Assembly: GCF_030812475.1 (NCBI RefSeq)
Contig: NZ_JAUSSR010000017.1
Location: 1-64,000 of the forward strand
Source of the DNA: Pseudomonas lini
Lineage (GTDB): Bacteria > Pseudomonadota > Gammaproteobacteria > Pseudomonadales > Pseudomonadaceae
Length of the DNA: 64,000 nt
Direction: 5' to 3'
This document shows, piece after piece, positions 1 through 8,792 of this stretch; position 1 is the stretch's first letter, and the number at the start of each line of letters is the position of its first letter. The notes below the pieces were generated by a model. That model was not told the DNA's origin. It saw nothing but the letters and a program-made list of their open reading frames with translations, and made no database searches. Both the position numbers and the translations under genes were made by a program.

Positions 1-131
1 TCCACTGCGATTTCGCAGAACGGGTTCATCGACATCTTGACGTTGGCGAGGTCGACGCCGGAATTGTCCGCCTTGACGCGAACCTTGACGTTGTAATCCA
101 CAACGCGTTTGACAGCTACAAGAACCTTCAT
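1..131 (-). CDS. etfB: Electron transfer flavoprotein beta subunit, 5' part only
   Basis: Reads leftwards off the window edge; 43 complete codons are visible, starting [14 protein letters not shown] and continuing through a KADNSGVDL and [10 protein letters not shown] segment. This is the conserved N-terminus of EtfB, the AMP-binding subunit of the soluble flavoprotein that takes electrons from acyl-CoA dehydrogenases. The ATG at 129-131 is preceded on its strand by a GAGGAATC ribosome site. It is divergent from etfQO, which passes these electrons to ubiquinone. The rest of the gene and the expected etfA partner lie outside the window. Confidence 0.93.
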   Translation of the reverse strand, partial: MKVLVAVKRVVDYNVKVRVKADNSGVDLANVKMSMNPFCEIAV

Positions 132-201
132 GGATTCCTCGTTACTCTCCGGTGAAAAGAAGTCGCCTAGGCGAACCTGGCGGTTTGTTACTCATCGGCG
201 C

Positions 202-378
202 AAGGGCACCTCTAAAAACGCTGGCAGGTGAATCAGGTGAACCTTGCTCACGAGGTTGAAGACCGTTCGTCAGGGGTGACCGACGAGTCATTCGTTATCG
301 CGGCGTGTAAACTGCGCCCCGGGGGTCGCAAACGCATCACCTTGAACGTGCCACCGCCCTGTCTTTAGAGGTGCTCTT
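202..378. repeat. 177-bp segment bounded by 15-bp inverted repeats
   Basis: AAGGGCACCTCTAAA at 202-216 is matched in inverted orientation by TTTAGAGGTGCTCTT at 364-378, with one mismatch (14/15). The arms bound a segment without an obvious ORF in the 549-bp gap between etfB and etfQO. It could be a small non-autonomous element or a remnant; no flanking target duplication is evident. The rest of the gap holds the etfQO promoter region (509-553). Confidence 0.5.
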
Positions 379-508
379 GAAACCTACAGTCAGCCTACGG
401 CGAGCGCAAAACCGCCCGTATCTTGACCGGAACACCTATTCCGGTCAATACGGCAAAATGGCCAGTCATTAGCCGCGTGACTTTGATTTCTCTGGCTTTG
501 CGCCGATT

Positions 509-522
509 CAAACAAACGTTTG
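509..522. promoter_or_regulatory. PsrA-like operator (CAAAC-N4-GTTTG)
   Basis: CAAACAAACGTTTG is a perfect CAAAC-N4-GTTTG dyad. It matches the published PsrA consensus (G/C)AAAC-N2-4-GTTT(G/C). PsrA is the TetR-family long-chain fatty-acid sensor of Pseudomonas, and I recall the etf locus as one of its described targets. The site ends 2 bp before the -35 box of the etfQO promoter, a position compatible with repression. It may also affect divergent etfB about 380 bp away. Confidence 0.75.
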
Positions 523-524
523 TA

Positions 525-553
525 TTGGACGCTGGGAGTGGTGTAGATATAAT
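525..553 (+). promoter_or_regulatory. Sigma-70 promoter of etfQO
   Basis: TTGGAC at 525-530 and a perfect TATAAT at 548-553 are separated by 17 bp. Transcription would start near 560, giving a leader of about 120 nt before the GTG start of etfQO. The PsrA-like dyad is immediately upstream. Confidence 0.8.
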
Positions 554-680
554 GCGCCACCTTAGAGAGAAAGGTGGTTTATTCGATTGTCCTTTTCCTG
601 CCTCGCGCAGGCATTCATGGATGCGACACCCAACCTCCAATTAGAAAAAAAACTGTTGAGCCTTGAGTAGGAGATAACCT

Positions 681-2345
681 GTGGAACGCGAATACATGGA
701 ATTCGACGTGGTCATCGTCGGTGCCGGCCCCGCGGGTCTTTCCGCCGCTTGCCGCTTGAAACAGAAGGCCGCCGAAGCCGGTAAGGAAATCAGCGTCTGC
801 GTGGTCGAAAAAGGCTCCGAAGTCGGCGCACACATTCTTTCCGGCGCGATCTTCGAACCCCGCGCCCTGAACGAACTGTTCCCGGACTGGAAGGAACTCG
901 GCGCGCCGCTGAACACGCCGGTGTCCCGCGATGACATCTTCGTGCTCAAGAACGCCGACAACGCGCAGAAAATTCCTGACTTCTTTGTGCCCAAGACCAT
1001 GCACAACGAAGGCAATTACATCATCTCCCTGGGCAACCTGTGCCGCTGGCTGGCCCAGCAGGCCGAGAACCTCGGTGTGGAGATCTACCCTGGCTTCGCC
1101 GCTCAGGAAGCGCTGATCGACGAAAACGGCGTGGTGCGCGGGATCATCACCGGCGACCTGGGCGTCGACCGCGAAGGTCACCCCAAGGAAGGCCTGTACA
1201 CCCCGGGCATGGAACTGCGCGGCAAGTACACGCTATTCGCCGAAGGTTGCCGCGGCCACATCGGCAAGCAGTTGATCAAGCGTTTCAACCTCGACAGCGA
1301 GGCCGACGCCCAGCACTACGGCATTGGCCTGAAAGAAATCTGGGAAGTCGACCCGGCCAAGCATCAGCCAGGCCTGGTGGTGCACACCGCCGGTTGGCCG
1401 CTGGACATCATGGGCACCGAGAACACCGGCGGCTCCTTCCTTTATCACCTGGAAAACAACCAGGTGGTCGTGGGTCTGATCGTCGACCTGTCCTACAGCA
1501 ACACCTTCCTGTCGCCCTTCGACGAGTTCCAGCGCCTCAAGCATCACCCGGTGCTCAAGCAGTACCTGGAAGGCGGCAAGCGCATCAGTTACGGCGCGCG
1601 GGCCATCTGTAAGGGCGGCCTGAACTCGCTGCCGAAAATGGTGTTCAAGGGCGGCGCGCTGATCGGTTGCGACCTTGGCACCCTGAACTTCGCCAAGATC
1701 AAGGGCAGCCATACCGCGATGAAGTCCGGGATGCTCGCTGCGGAATCCGTGGCTGACGCACTGTTCGCCGAGAAGGATGGCACTGAAGAGCTGACCACCT
1801 ACGTGGACGCGTTCAAGAAGAGCTGGCTCTACGACGAATTGTTCGCAAGCCGTAACTTCGGCCCGGCGATCCACAAGTTCGGCGCGATCGTCGGTGGTGG
1901 TTTCAACTGGCTCGACCAGAACATCTTTGGCGGCAAACTGCCGTTCACCCTGCACGACACCAAGCCGGATTACGCGTGCCTGAAGCTCGCCGCCGATTGC
2001 AAGAAGATCGATTACCCGAAACCAGACGGCAAAATCAGCTTCGACAAACTCAGTTCGGTGTTCATCTCGGGTACCAACCATGAAGAAGAGCAGCCGTGCC
2101 ACCTGAAGCTGACCGATCCGAGCATCCCGATCGCCAAGAACCTGCCGATGTACGATGAGCCTGCCCAGCGTTACTGCCCGGCCGGTGTGTATGAAGTGGT
2201 GACCAAGGAAGACGGCGAGAAGCGCTTCCAGATCAACGCCCAGAACTGCGTTCACTGCAAGACCTGCGACATCAAGGACCCTGCACAGAACATCACCTGG
2301 GTGGCGCCGGAAGGCGCTGGCGGGCCGACTTATCCGAACATGTAA
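681..2345 (+). CDS. etfQO: Electron transfer flavoprotein-ubiquinone oxidoreductase
   Basis: 554 aa, the usual size for this inner-membrane-associated iron-sulfur flavoprotein, which moves electrons from reduced ETF to ubiquinone during fatty-acid and amino-acid oxidation. The N-terminus has the FAD Rossmann motif VGAGPAGLSAA (about residues 13-23). The C-terminal region carries the 4Fe-4S ligands in YCPAGVYE and CVHCKTCDIKDP. The GTG start at 681 is supported by a TAGGAGA ribosome site at 668-674; the next Met (residue 6) is poorly placed for it. A sigma-70 promoter and PsrA-like operator precede it, and a terminator follows at 2364. Confidence 0.97.
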   Translation: MEREYMEFDVVIVGAGPAGLSAACRLKQKAAEAGKEISVCVVEKGSEVGAHILSGAIFEPRALNELFPDWKELGAPLNTPVSRDDIFVLKNADNAQKIPDFFVPKTMHNEGNYIISLGNLCRWLAQQAENLGVEIYPGFAAQEALIDENGVVRGIITGDLGVDREGHPKEGLYTPGMELRGKYTLFAEGCRGHIGKQLIKRFNLDSEADAQHYGIGLKEIWEVDPAKHQPGLVVHTAGWPLDIMGTENTGGSFLYHLENNQVVVGLIVDLSYSNTFLSPFDEFQRLKHHPVLKQYLEGGKRISYGARAICKGGLNSLPKMVFKGGALIGCDLGTLNFAKIKGSHTAMKSGMLAAESVADALFAEKDGTEELTTYVDAFKKSWLYDELFASRNFGPAIHKFGAIVGGGFNWLDQNIFGGKLPFTLHDTKPDYACLKLAADCKKIDYPKPDGKISFDKLSSVFISGTNHEEEQPCHLKLTDPSIPIAKNLPMYDEPAQRYCPAGVYEVVTKEDGEKRFQINAQNCVHCKTCDIKDPAQNITWVAPEGAGGPTYPNM

Positions 2346-2363
2346 GTCGCATCGCTGAACACC

Positions 2364-2391
2364 AAAGGCTCCCGAAATGGGGGCCTTTTTT
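2364..2391 (+). terminator. Intrinsic terminator after etfQO
   Basis: AAAGGCTCCC, a GAAAT loop and GGGGGCCTTT form a stem followed by a run of T, 18 bp after the etfQO stop codon. Confidence 0.85.
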
Positions 2392-2424
2392 GTTGCCTGC
2401 GATTCAAGCCACACTACAAAACCC

Positions 2425-2456
2425 TTGTAGGAGCCGGCAAGCCGGCTCCTGCAGGG
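2425..2456. repeat. REP-type palindrome (single)
   Basis: TTGTAGGAGCCGGCAAGCC pairs with GGCTTGCCGGCTCCTGCAG-type sequence to form one near-perfect hairpin. It belongs to the gtaggagc family of dispersed Pseudomonas palindromes. It lies between convergent etfQO and the araC-type gene. Confidence 0.85.
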
Positions 2457-2469
2457 GATTTGCGGTGTG

Positions 2470-3360
2470 TCAGGCGGCGCGTTCGTCGCCTGGGCTGCGC
2501 TCGAAGTAGCGCTTGTACTCACGACTGAACTGCGACGTGCTCTGATACCCCACCCGGTGCGCCGCCTGGGCCACGCCCAACCCCTCGCCCAGCAACAACT
2601 GCTGGGCCCTGAGCAAACGCAAACGCTTCAAATACTGGACCGGTGACAACAAGGTGCTGCGCTTGAAATGCTCGTGAAAGGTCGACGCACTCATGTTCGC
2701 GCAACCGGCCAGGGTGTCGACGTTCAACGGCTCGGTGTAATGCGCATGCAGATGACTGAGCGATGCCGCAATCCGGGCGAACTGGCCCTGCTGCTCGACC
2801 AGTGCCCGCAGCACATCGGCTTGTGGCCCGCGCAAGGCGACGAACAACAATTCGCGCAATCGGGCCTGGCCCATCACCTGGCATTCCAGCGGATCGTGCA
2901 GGCAACGCAGCAGCCGTTCCACACAGCCACGCATCGCGTCGTCGAGCACCGCCGAGGTCATGGACTCCGGCGTCTGTGCAGCAATCGTGCGTCCCGACAC
3001 CAGCCCCATGGCCAACACCAATTCACCGAGCAGCACCCGGTCGATGGCGATGGACACCCCGAGCATCGGCCCGTCCGGCGCCGAAAACGTCTCGCACTCG
3101 AACGGGACCGGCAAGGCCTGAATCAGATAGTGCCCGGCACCGTACTCCAGGGTACGCGGCCCCAGATACGCCAGTTTGCTGCCCTGGGCGATGATGACCA
3201 GGCTTGGTTCATAGATCTGGGGGCCACGGGCCACATCGCAGCTGGCGCGCAACACCTGGACACCCGGCAACGCGGTGGGCGCGAAACCGTCGCGGGTGGT
3301 CAGCGGCTGGATCAATGAAACCAGGGTGGCATTGGCATCGAGATGACGGGTCAACAGCAT
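2470..3360 (-). CDS. AraC-family transcriptional regulator
   Basis: 296 aa when started at the ATG at 3358-3360 (MLLTRHLDAN), which has GAAGAG 6 nt upstream; a longer frame exists but its extra 14 residues are atypical. The N-terminal 190 residues resemble the AraC_N type domain (PSLVIIAQGSKLAYLG), and the last 100 form the double helix-turn-helix (ANMSASTFHEHFKR and RVGYQSTSQFSREYKRYF). It is divergent from the alcohol dehydrogenase at 3565, separated by 204 bp, so that gene is its likely target. The effector is unknown, though such pairs commonly respond to aldehydes or alcohols. Confidence 0.9.
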   Translation of the reverse strand: MLLTRHLDANATLVSLIQPLTTRDGFAPTALPGVQVLRASCDVARGPQIYEPSLVIIAQGSKLAYLGPRTLEYGAGHYLIQALPVPFECETFSAPDGPMLGVSIAIDRVLLGELVLAMGLVSGRTIAAQTPESMTSAVLDDAMRGCVERLLRCLHDPLECQVMGQARLRELLFVALRGPQADVLRALVEQQGQFARIAASLSHLHAHYTEPLNVDTLAGCANMSASTFHEHFKRSTLLSPVQYLKRLRLLRAQQLLLGEGLGVAQAAHRVGYQSTSQFSREYKRYFERSPGDERAA

Positions 3361-3564
3361 GGGCCGCTCTTCACAAAAAAAATTGCAGAAAAAGTCGCGC
3401 AAATCGGGATGAAAGCATCATCGCAGGTCTGATGGCCAATGCGACTCCGCCGAGGCACATGCCGGAGGATTAGGCATGACACCCGTAGGAATCGCCATGG
3501 CCGGTGGCAGGCCCGACGCCCAAAATGCGCCACCTCACTTGTCACTGCTAATGCGAGGTTCCTC

Positions 3565-4617
3565 ATGTACACCGCCATCGGATACGCCGCCCAATCGGCC
3601 ACAACGCCCCTCGCCCCTGTGAAATTCGAGCGCCGCAGTCCTCGGGCGGACGATGTTGCCATCGATATTCTCTACTGTGGCGTTTGCCATTCCGACATCC
3701 ACCAGGCCCGCAACGAGTGGGGCATTGCCGTTTACCCGCTAATGCCCGGCCACGAGATCGTCGGCAAGGTGACCGCCATCGGTACGAATGTCACCAGGCA
3801 CAAGGTCGGCGACCTGGTCGGCGTCGGCTGCATGGTCGATTCCTGCCGCAGCTGCGAAGCCTGCCAGGCGAACCTCGAGCAATACTGCCTCGAAGGCCCG
3901 ACCATGACCTACGCCACCCCGGACCGGATCGATGGCAGCAACACCATGGGCGGCTATTCCGACAGTATCGTGGTCAGCGAACACTTCGTGGTGCGCATCC
4001 CTGAAAAACTCGACCCGGCCAGCGCCGCGCCGATTCTCTGCGCCGGTATCACCACCTACTCGCCGCTCAAGCACTACGGGGTGAAGGCTGGCGACAAGGT
4101 CGGCATTCTCGGCATGGGCGGCCTCGGGCACATGGGCATCAAGTTCGCCAAGGCCATGGGCGCCGAAGTGACGCTGTTCACCCGCTCGGCAAGCAAGGCC
4201 GACGAAGCTCGGCGTCAGGGTGCGGACCACGTGATTGTGTCCACCGATGCCGAACAGATGAAGGCGGCGGCCGGTCATTTCGACTTCCTGCTGGACACCA
4301 TTCCGGTGCAGCACGACCTCAACCCCTACCTCGACACCCTGCGGTTCGACGGCGTGCACATTCTGGTGGGCCTGATCGAACCGGTCGAGCCACCGGTGCA
4401 TGCCGGCAAACTGGTGATGAGCCGTCGCGTACTGGCCGGCTCGCTGATCGGCGGCATTGCCGAAACCCAGGAAGTACTGGATTTCTGCGCCGAGCACGCC
4501 ATCACCTGCGACATCGAAATGCTCGACATCCGCCAGATCAACGAGGCCTACAGCCGCATGATCGCCGGTGATGTGAAATACCGCTTCGTGATCGACATGG
4601 CGACGCTGAAGATCTAA
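3565..4617 (+). CDS. Zinc-dependent NAD(P) alcohol dehydrogenase (YahK/cinnamyl type)
   Basis: 350 aa from the ATG at 3565, with GCGAGG about 8 nt upstream. Catalytic zinc ligands are in CGVCHSD and GHEIVGKV. The structural zinc lobe is the four-cysteine segment CRSCEACQANLEQYC, and the nucleotide-binding fold has GMGGLGHMG. It should reduce aldehydes or oxidise primary alcohols with NADP(H) preference, by analogy with E. coli YahK. Its stop codon overlaps that of the convergent iclR-type gene (shared bases 4614-4617), so no terminator separates them. Substrate is not predictable from sequence. Confidence 0.93.
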   Translation: MYTAIGYAAQSATTPLAPVKFERRSPRADDVAIDILYCGVCHSDIHQARNEWGIAVYPLMPGHEIVGKVTAIGTNVTRHKVGDLVGVGCMVDSCRSCEACQANLEQYCLEGPTMTYATPDRIDGSNTMGGYSDSIVVSEHFVVRIPEKLDPASAAPILCAGITTYSPLKHYGVKAGDKVGILGMGGLGHMGIKFAKAMGAEVTLFTRSASKADEARRQGADHVIVSTDAEQMKAAAGHFDFLLDTIPVQHDLNPYLDTLRFDGVHILVGLIEPVEPPVHAGKLVMSRRVLAGSLIGGIAETQEVLDFCAEHAITCDIEMLDIRQINEAYSRMIAGDVKYRFVIDMATLKI

Positions 4618-5417
4618 ACCTTCAGGCCCAACTCCGCCGACAGCCGGGCTGTAACCCCTTTGATCAAGGGGATCAGCTCGGACATTTTTTCCAGCGGCAT
4701 GTAGGGCACGGTGCTGGCGATACTGATGCCAGCGACAATGCGCTTGCTGGCATCGCGAATCGGCGCCGCCACACAGCGGATCGACGGTTCGTTGTCTTCC
4801 AGGTCGAAGGCGTAACCGCCCGCGACATAATCGAACATGCGCTGCTGGAACTGTTCCCAGGATTGCTCCGGGTGCTGTGGCCAGAACTGATTTTTCCCAC
4901 CTGCGGGCAGGCTGACTTCGTACAGCCGCCGCCATTCTTCCTGCGTGTCATCCAGCATCAGCGCTTTGCCGATCCCGGTACGCGCCAACGGCATGCGATG
5001 GCCGACCCGCGAACGCATCTCCGGGCCGTTGCGTCCCGGATTCTTGTGCAGGTACAGCACCTCGTCGCCTTCACGAATCGCCAGGTGAATGGTGTCGCCG
5101 GTCAATGCCGACAGCTCATCCAGGTACGGCCCGGCCAGGGTCACCAACGGCAGTTCTTCGCGAGCCTGAAACCCCAGCTCGATCAGCTTCGGCCCCAACA
5201 GATAGCCGATTTGCGGCACCACCCGCAGGTAACGCTCATCCACCAGGCAGCTGGCCAGGCGATGGGTGGTGCTGCGCGTGGTGCCGATCAGCCGGGCAAT
5301 TTCCTTGAGATCACGGGCGCCACTGGCCACCGCCTGAACCACACCCAGGCCGCGAAGCAGTGTCTGGGTGCCGGTCGGCGCGGCGTCCTTGGCGATTTTC
5401 GGGGCGTCTTCCTGCAT
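4614..5417 (-). CDS. IclR-family transcriptional regulator, probable D-galactonate/galactose regulator
   Basis: 267 aa. An N-terminal winged helix (residues about 25-90, with GTTRSTTHRLASCL as recognition helix) is followed by the IclR effector domain (LRVVPQIGYLLGPKLIELGF, then GISIASTVPYMP near the C-terminus). It lies 60 bp downstream of dgoT and in the same direction, so it may be the last gene of the dgo operon or have its own promoter. Position makes it the first candidate for the factor that binds the ATCCC-N7-GGGAT dyads upstream of dgoK and the SDR gene. That assignment is an inference. Confidence 0.9.
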   Translation of the reverse strand: MQEDAPKIAKDAAPTGTQTLLRGLGVVQAVASGARDLKEIARLIGTTRSTTHRLASCLVDERYLRVVPQIGYLLGPKLIELGFQAREELPLVTLAGPYLDELSALTGDTIHLAIREGDEVLYLHKNPGRNGPEMRSRVGHRMPLARTGIGKALMLDDTQEEWRRLYEVSLPAGGKNQFWPQHPEQSWEQFQQRMFDYVAGGYAFDLEDNEPSIRCVAAPIRDASKRIVAGISIASTVPYMPLEKMSELIPLIKGVTARLSAELGLKV

Positions 5418-5477
5418 ATCCAGCCTTTACCGTTGAGCGAGTGAACGGGCGGCATTATGGTCGCCCGACGCCTGCAA

Positions 5478-6788
5478 CTACAACTTGATACGCTCGACCT
5501 TGCCCACCAGCAAGATGTAGGAAAGCGCGCCGATCAACGCCAGGACCGAGATATAGGTGATGGCCGGGGCAAACGAATCACCGGTGGCGAGAAAGCCGAT
5601 GACGATGGGCGTGGTGATGGCCGACAGGTTGCCGATGAAGTTGAACACCCCGCCGGTCAGGCCCAACAAACGCGCCGGGGCCAGGGTCGACACCAGCGAC
5701 CAGGTGATCGAGGCCAGCCCGTTACCGAAAAACGCCAGCGCGAGGAAGGCAATCACCAGCGGTGTCGACTCGACAAAATTGGCGCCGATGATCGAGGTGG
5801 AAATCAGCAGGCCGCCGATGATCGGCAACTTGCGGGCAAAACCCACCGTGTAGCCGCGCCGGATCAACCAATCAGAGAAGAACCCCGAGCACAACACCCC
5901 GACGAAGGCGGCGAGAAATGGCAGCGATGCCAGCAGGCCGGACTTGATGAAGTCCATGCCGCGATATTTCACCAGGTAGGTCGGGAACCACGTCAGGAAA
6001 AACCACAGTGTCGAGTTGAGGCAGAACTGGCCGAGGTAGATGCCCCACAACTTGCGTTTGGTCAGAACGATTCCGAGGTCGGTCCAGCTGAATTTCGCCT
6101 TGACCCTGGCTTGTTCGGCCTGGATATCCACCAGCCCGCCGCCCTCGCGAATCAGTTCGATTTCAGCCTCGTTGGCGCCCTTGAAATCCCGTGGTTCGCG
6201 ATACACCGCGTACCAGATCACCGCCCAGAGAATGCCCACTGCACCGGTGCTGACGAACACCATGTGCCAGCCATATTGATGCTGCAACCAGGCCAGTACC
6301 GGGGTGAGGAAGGCCAGGCCGACAAACTGCCCGGAGGTATAGAAACCGATGGCGGTGGCGCGCTCACGCTCGGGAAACCAGGTGGTGACCACACGACTGT
6401 TGATCGGATACGCCGGCGCTTCCAGCGCACCGACCGCCATGCGCAAGACGAACAGTGCGATGAAGCTGGCCGCGAAGCCGAGCATCACCGTGGCGATCGA
6501 CCACAGCAGCAGCGCGACGCTATAGAGAATCCTGGGCGGGACCCGATCCACCAGCCAGCCGCCGGGGATCTGCATGGCGGCGTAGGTCCAGCCGAACGCG
6601 GAGAAGATCAGCCCGACATGGATCGGATCGATGCCCAGGTCGCTGGTCAGAGCCGGGGCGGCAATCGACAGGTTGCTGCGGTCCAGGTAGTTGATCACCA
6701 CGGTGATGAACAGCAGGACCATGATGAAAAAACGCTTGCGACTGGGCGTCACCAACGACGCCTGCCCGGTAAGGGTTTGCGGTTGCAT
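5478..6788 (-). CDS. dgoT: MFS D-galactonate transporter
   Basis: 436 aa with about 12 hydrophobic segments, inner membrane, anion:cation symporter branch of the MFS. Long stretches recall E. coli DgoT, including YTSGQFVGLAFLTP, FFGNGLASITWSLVS and LTGGVFNF. Start chosen at 6786-6788 (MQPQTLTGQ), with AGAGG 6 nt upstream; an upstream in-frame Met would extend through a REP palindrome and is rejected. Third-from-last product of the dgo block, separated from dgoD by a paired REP element (6842-6935) that may lower its expression. Confidence 0.93.
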   Translation of the reverse strand: MQPQTLTGQASLVTPSRKRFFIMVLLFITVVINYLDRSNLSIAAPALTSDLGIDPIHVGLIFSAFGWTYAAMQIPGGWLVDRVPPRILYSVALLLWSIATVMLGFAASFIALFVLRMAVGALEAPAYPINSRVVTTWFPERERATAIGFYTSGQFVGLAFLTPVLAWLQHQYGWHMVFVSTGAVGILWAVIWYAVYREPRDFKGANEAEIELIREGGGLVDIQAEQARVKAKFSWTDLGIVLTKRKLWGIYLGQFCLNSTLWFFLTWFPTYLVKYRGMDFIKSGLLASLPFLAAFVGVLCSGFFSDWLIRRGYTVGFARKLPIIGGLLISTSIIGANFVESTPLVIAFLALAFFGNGLASITWSLVSTLAPARLLGLTGGVFNFIGNLSAITTPIVIGFLATGDSFAPAITYISVLALIGALSYILLVGKVERIKL

Positions 6789-6841
6789 GGGGGGCCTCTT
6801 TTTATGTTTGTTGAAGGCGGTCCAAAGACTGGCGCTGACCC

Positions 6842-6935
6842 CCTGTAGGAGCTGGCTTGCCAGCGAAAGCGTCCTGTCAGTCACATCAATGCTGAATGTG
6901 CCGTCGCCTTCGCTGGCAAGCAAGCTCCTACAGGG
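6842..6935. repeat. Paired inverted REP element (BIME-like) between dgoT and dgoD
   Basis: Two inverted copies: CTGTAGGAGCTGGCTTGCC from 6843 and its opposite GGCAAGCAAGCTCCTACAG ending at 6933, separated by about 35 bp. They lie inside an apparent operon, in the mRNA of dgoKADT, where such hairpins commonly cause 3'-end stabilisation or polarity. Confidence 0.85.
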
Positions 6936-6959
6936 GATTTGCGGTGGGTCAGTGAGATT

Positions 6960-8108
6960 TCACCACTCGGCAAAACTGCCATCGGCATGGCGCCAGATCG
7001 GGTTGCGCCAGCGGTGACCGACGGCCGCGCGTTCGATCACGTATTCCTCGTTGATTTCGATCCCCAGACCTGGGCCGTTGGGGATCTTGACGAAGCCTTT
7101 GTCGTAGTCGAACACCCGCGGATCCTTGACGTAATCCAGCAGGTCGTTGCTCTCGTTGTAGTGGATGCCCAGGCTCTGCTCCTGGATGAACGCGTTGTAG
7201 CAAACGGCGTCCAGTTGCAGGCACGCCGCCAACGCAATCGGGCCGAGCGGGCAATGCAGCGCCAGCGCCACATCGTAGGCTTCGGCCATGTTGGCGATCT
7301 TGCGGGTTTCGGTGATGCCGCCGGCGTGGGAGGCATCGGGCTGGATGATGTCGACGTAACCTTCACTGAGTACACGCTTGAAATCCCAGCGCGAGAACAG
7401 CCGCTCGCCGAGGGCAATCGGGGTGCTGGTCAGCGGCGCCAGCTCCTTCAGCGCTTCGTAGTTTTCGCTGAGTACCGGCTCTTCGATGAACATCAGTTTG
7501 TACGGATCGAGTTCCTTCATCAGCACCTTGGCCATGGGTTTGTGCACCCGGCCATGGAAGTCGACGCCGATGCCGACGTTCGGCCCCACCGCGTCGCGCA
7601 CGGCGGCGACGTTGGCCAGGGCCAGGTCGACTTTCTCGAAGGAATCGAGAAATTGCAGCTCTTCGGTGCCGTTCATTTTCACCGCAGTGAACCCCCGCTC
7701 GACGGCCTCTTTCGCCGCGCGAGCGGTGTCCGCCGGCCGGTCGCCGCCAATCCAGGAGTAGACGCGGATCTTGTCGCGCACCTGGCCGCCGAGCAAATCA
7801 CTGACCGACACCCCCAGGGCCTTGCCCTTGATGTCCCACAGCGCCTGGTCGATGCCGGCCAGCGCGCTCATGTGGATCGCGCCGCCACGGTAGAAACCGC
7901 CGCGGTAGAGCACGGTCCAGATATCTTCGATGTTGCGTGGGTCTTTGCCGATCAGGTAATCGGACAATTCGTCGACGGCAGCCGCGACCGTGTGGGCGCG
8001 GCCTTCGACCACGGGCTCGCCCCAACCGGTGACGCCTTCGTCGGTTTCGATCTTGAGGAAGCACCAGCGCGGTGGAACGATGAAGGTGGTCAGTTTGGTG
8101 ATTTTCAT
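6960..8108 (-). CDS. dgoD: D-galactonate dehydratase
   Basis: 382 aa enolase-superfamily enzyme that dehydrates D-galactonate to 2-dehydro-3-deoxy-D-galactonate. It aligns along its whole length with E. coli DgoD as I recall it ([15 protein letters not shown] at the start, [16 protein letters not shown] at the end). The DFHG motif is at residues 183-186 (Asp183 metal ligand, His185 catalytic). The FIEEPVL and GERLF glutamates supply the other metal ligands, and HCPLGPIAL carries the second histidine. Second step of the pathway after lactone opening. It is followed by the REP pair and dgoT. Confidence 0.97.
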   Translation of the reverse strand: MKITKLTTFIVPPRWCFLKIETDEGVTGWGEPVVEGRAHTVAAAVDELSDYLIGKDPRNIEDIWTVLYRGGFYRGGAIHMSALAGIDQALWDIKGKALGVSVSDLLGGQVRDKIRVYSWIGGDRPADTARAAKEAVERGFTAVKMNGTEELQFLDSFEKVDLALANVAAVRDAVGPNVGIGVDFHGRVHKPMAKVLMKELDPYKLMFIEEPVLSENYEALKELAPLTSTPIALGERLFSRWDFKRVLSEGYVDIIQPDASHAGGITETRKIANMAEAYDVALALHCPLGPIALAACLQLDAVCYNAFIQEQSLGIHYNESNDLLDYVKDPRVFDYDKGFVKIPNGPGLGIEINEEYVIERAAVGHRWRNPIWRHADGSFAEW

Positions 8109-8152
8109 GTCGTCTCTCTTATTAGATGCAGCGCTCGCAGCGCCAGACTGTC

Positions 8153-8773
8153 TTAGCGAAGGGCTTTCCAGGCAGCCACATAAGCCTTGGCGTTAAGCGC
8201 CACGTCTTCAGGCGTCATGCCCGGTTTGAACAACCCGGAACCGAGGCCGAAGCCTTTGACGCCCGCGTCGATAAACACCTGCATGTTGTCCGGCGTGATA
8301 CCACCGACTGGCGCCAGAATCGTTCCGGCAGGCAGCACCGCAAGCCAGGCTTTGACGACGGCTGGCCCCATCTGCTCGGCCGGAAACATCTTCAGCACGT
8401 CCGCCCCTTCGGCCAATGCGGCGAAGGCTTCGGTCGGCGTCGCCACACCCGGCGACAGGAACAACCCCGCCGCCTTCGCCGCACGCAACACCTTGGGATC
8501 GCTGTGGGGCATGACGATCACCTGGCCGCCTGCGGCTTTCACTTGCTCGACCTGCTCCGGCGTCAGCACCGTGCCCGCACCGATCAGGCAATCGGCAGGC
8601 AAGGTACGGCGCAGGATGCGAATGCTGTCGTACGGCTCGGGGGAATTGAGCGGCACCTCGATGACGCGAAATCCGGCGGCATACAGGACTTGCCCGATAG
8701 CCGCCGCCTCTTGCGGACGCAGGCCGCGCAGGATCGCGATCAGACCGTTTTGCGCCAGTGCTTGCTTGAGCAT
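8153..8773 (-). CDS. dgoA: 2-dehydro-3-deoxy-6-phosphogalactonate aldolase
   Basis: 206 aa, class I KDPG/KDPGal aldolase fold. Schiff-base lysine is Lys128 in [10 protein letters not shown], the conserved glutamate is in VIEVPLNSP, and the phosphate-binding loop includes PVGGITPDN and FGLGSGLF. It cleaves KDPGal to pyruvate and D-glyceraldehyde 3-phosphate. It lies 44 bp before dgoD and 19 bp after dgoK, in one leftward transcript, consistent with galactonate rather than gluconate use. Confidence 0.95.
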   Translation of the reverse strand: MLKQALAQNGLIAILRGLRPQEAAAIGQVLYAAGFRVIEVPLNSPEPYDSIRILRRTLPADCLIGAGTVLTPEQVEQVKAAGGQVIVMPHSDPKVLRAAKAAGLFLSPGVATPTEAFAALAEGADVLKMFPAEQMGPAVVKAWLAVLPAGTILAPVGGITPDNMQVFIDAGVKGFGLGSGLFKPGMTPEDVALNAKAYVAAWKALR

Positions 8774-8792
8774 GTCAGACCTCCAGTCAGGT

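Noticed and set aside
3361-3564. Operator of the AraC regulator in the araC/adh gap
   Set aside because: I looked for direct or inverted repeats and found none convincing.
6939-8156. A 405-codon open frame on the plus strand opposite dgoD
   Set aside because: It covers a well-recognised enzyme gene and has no motif or ribosome site.
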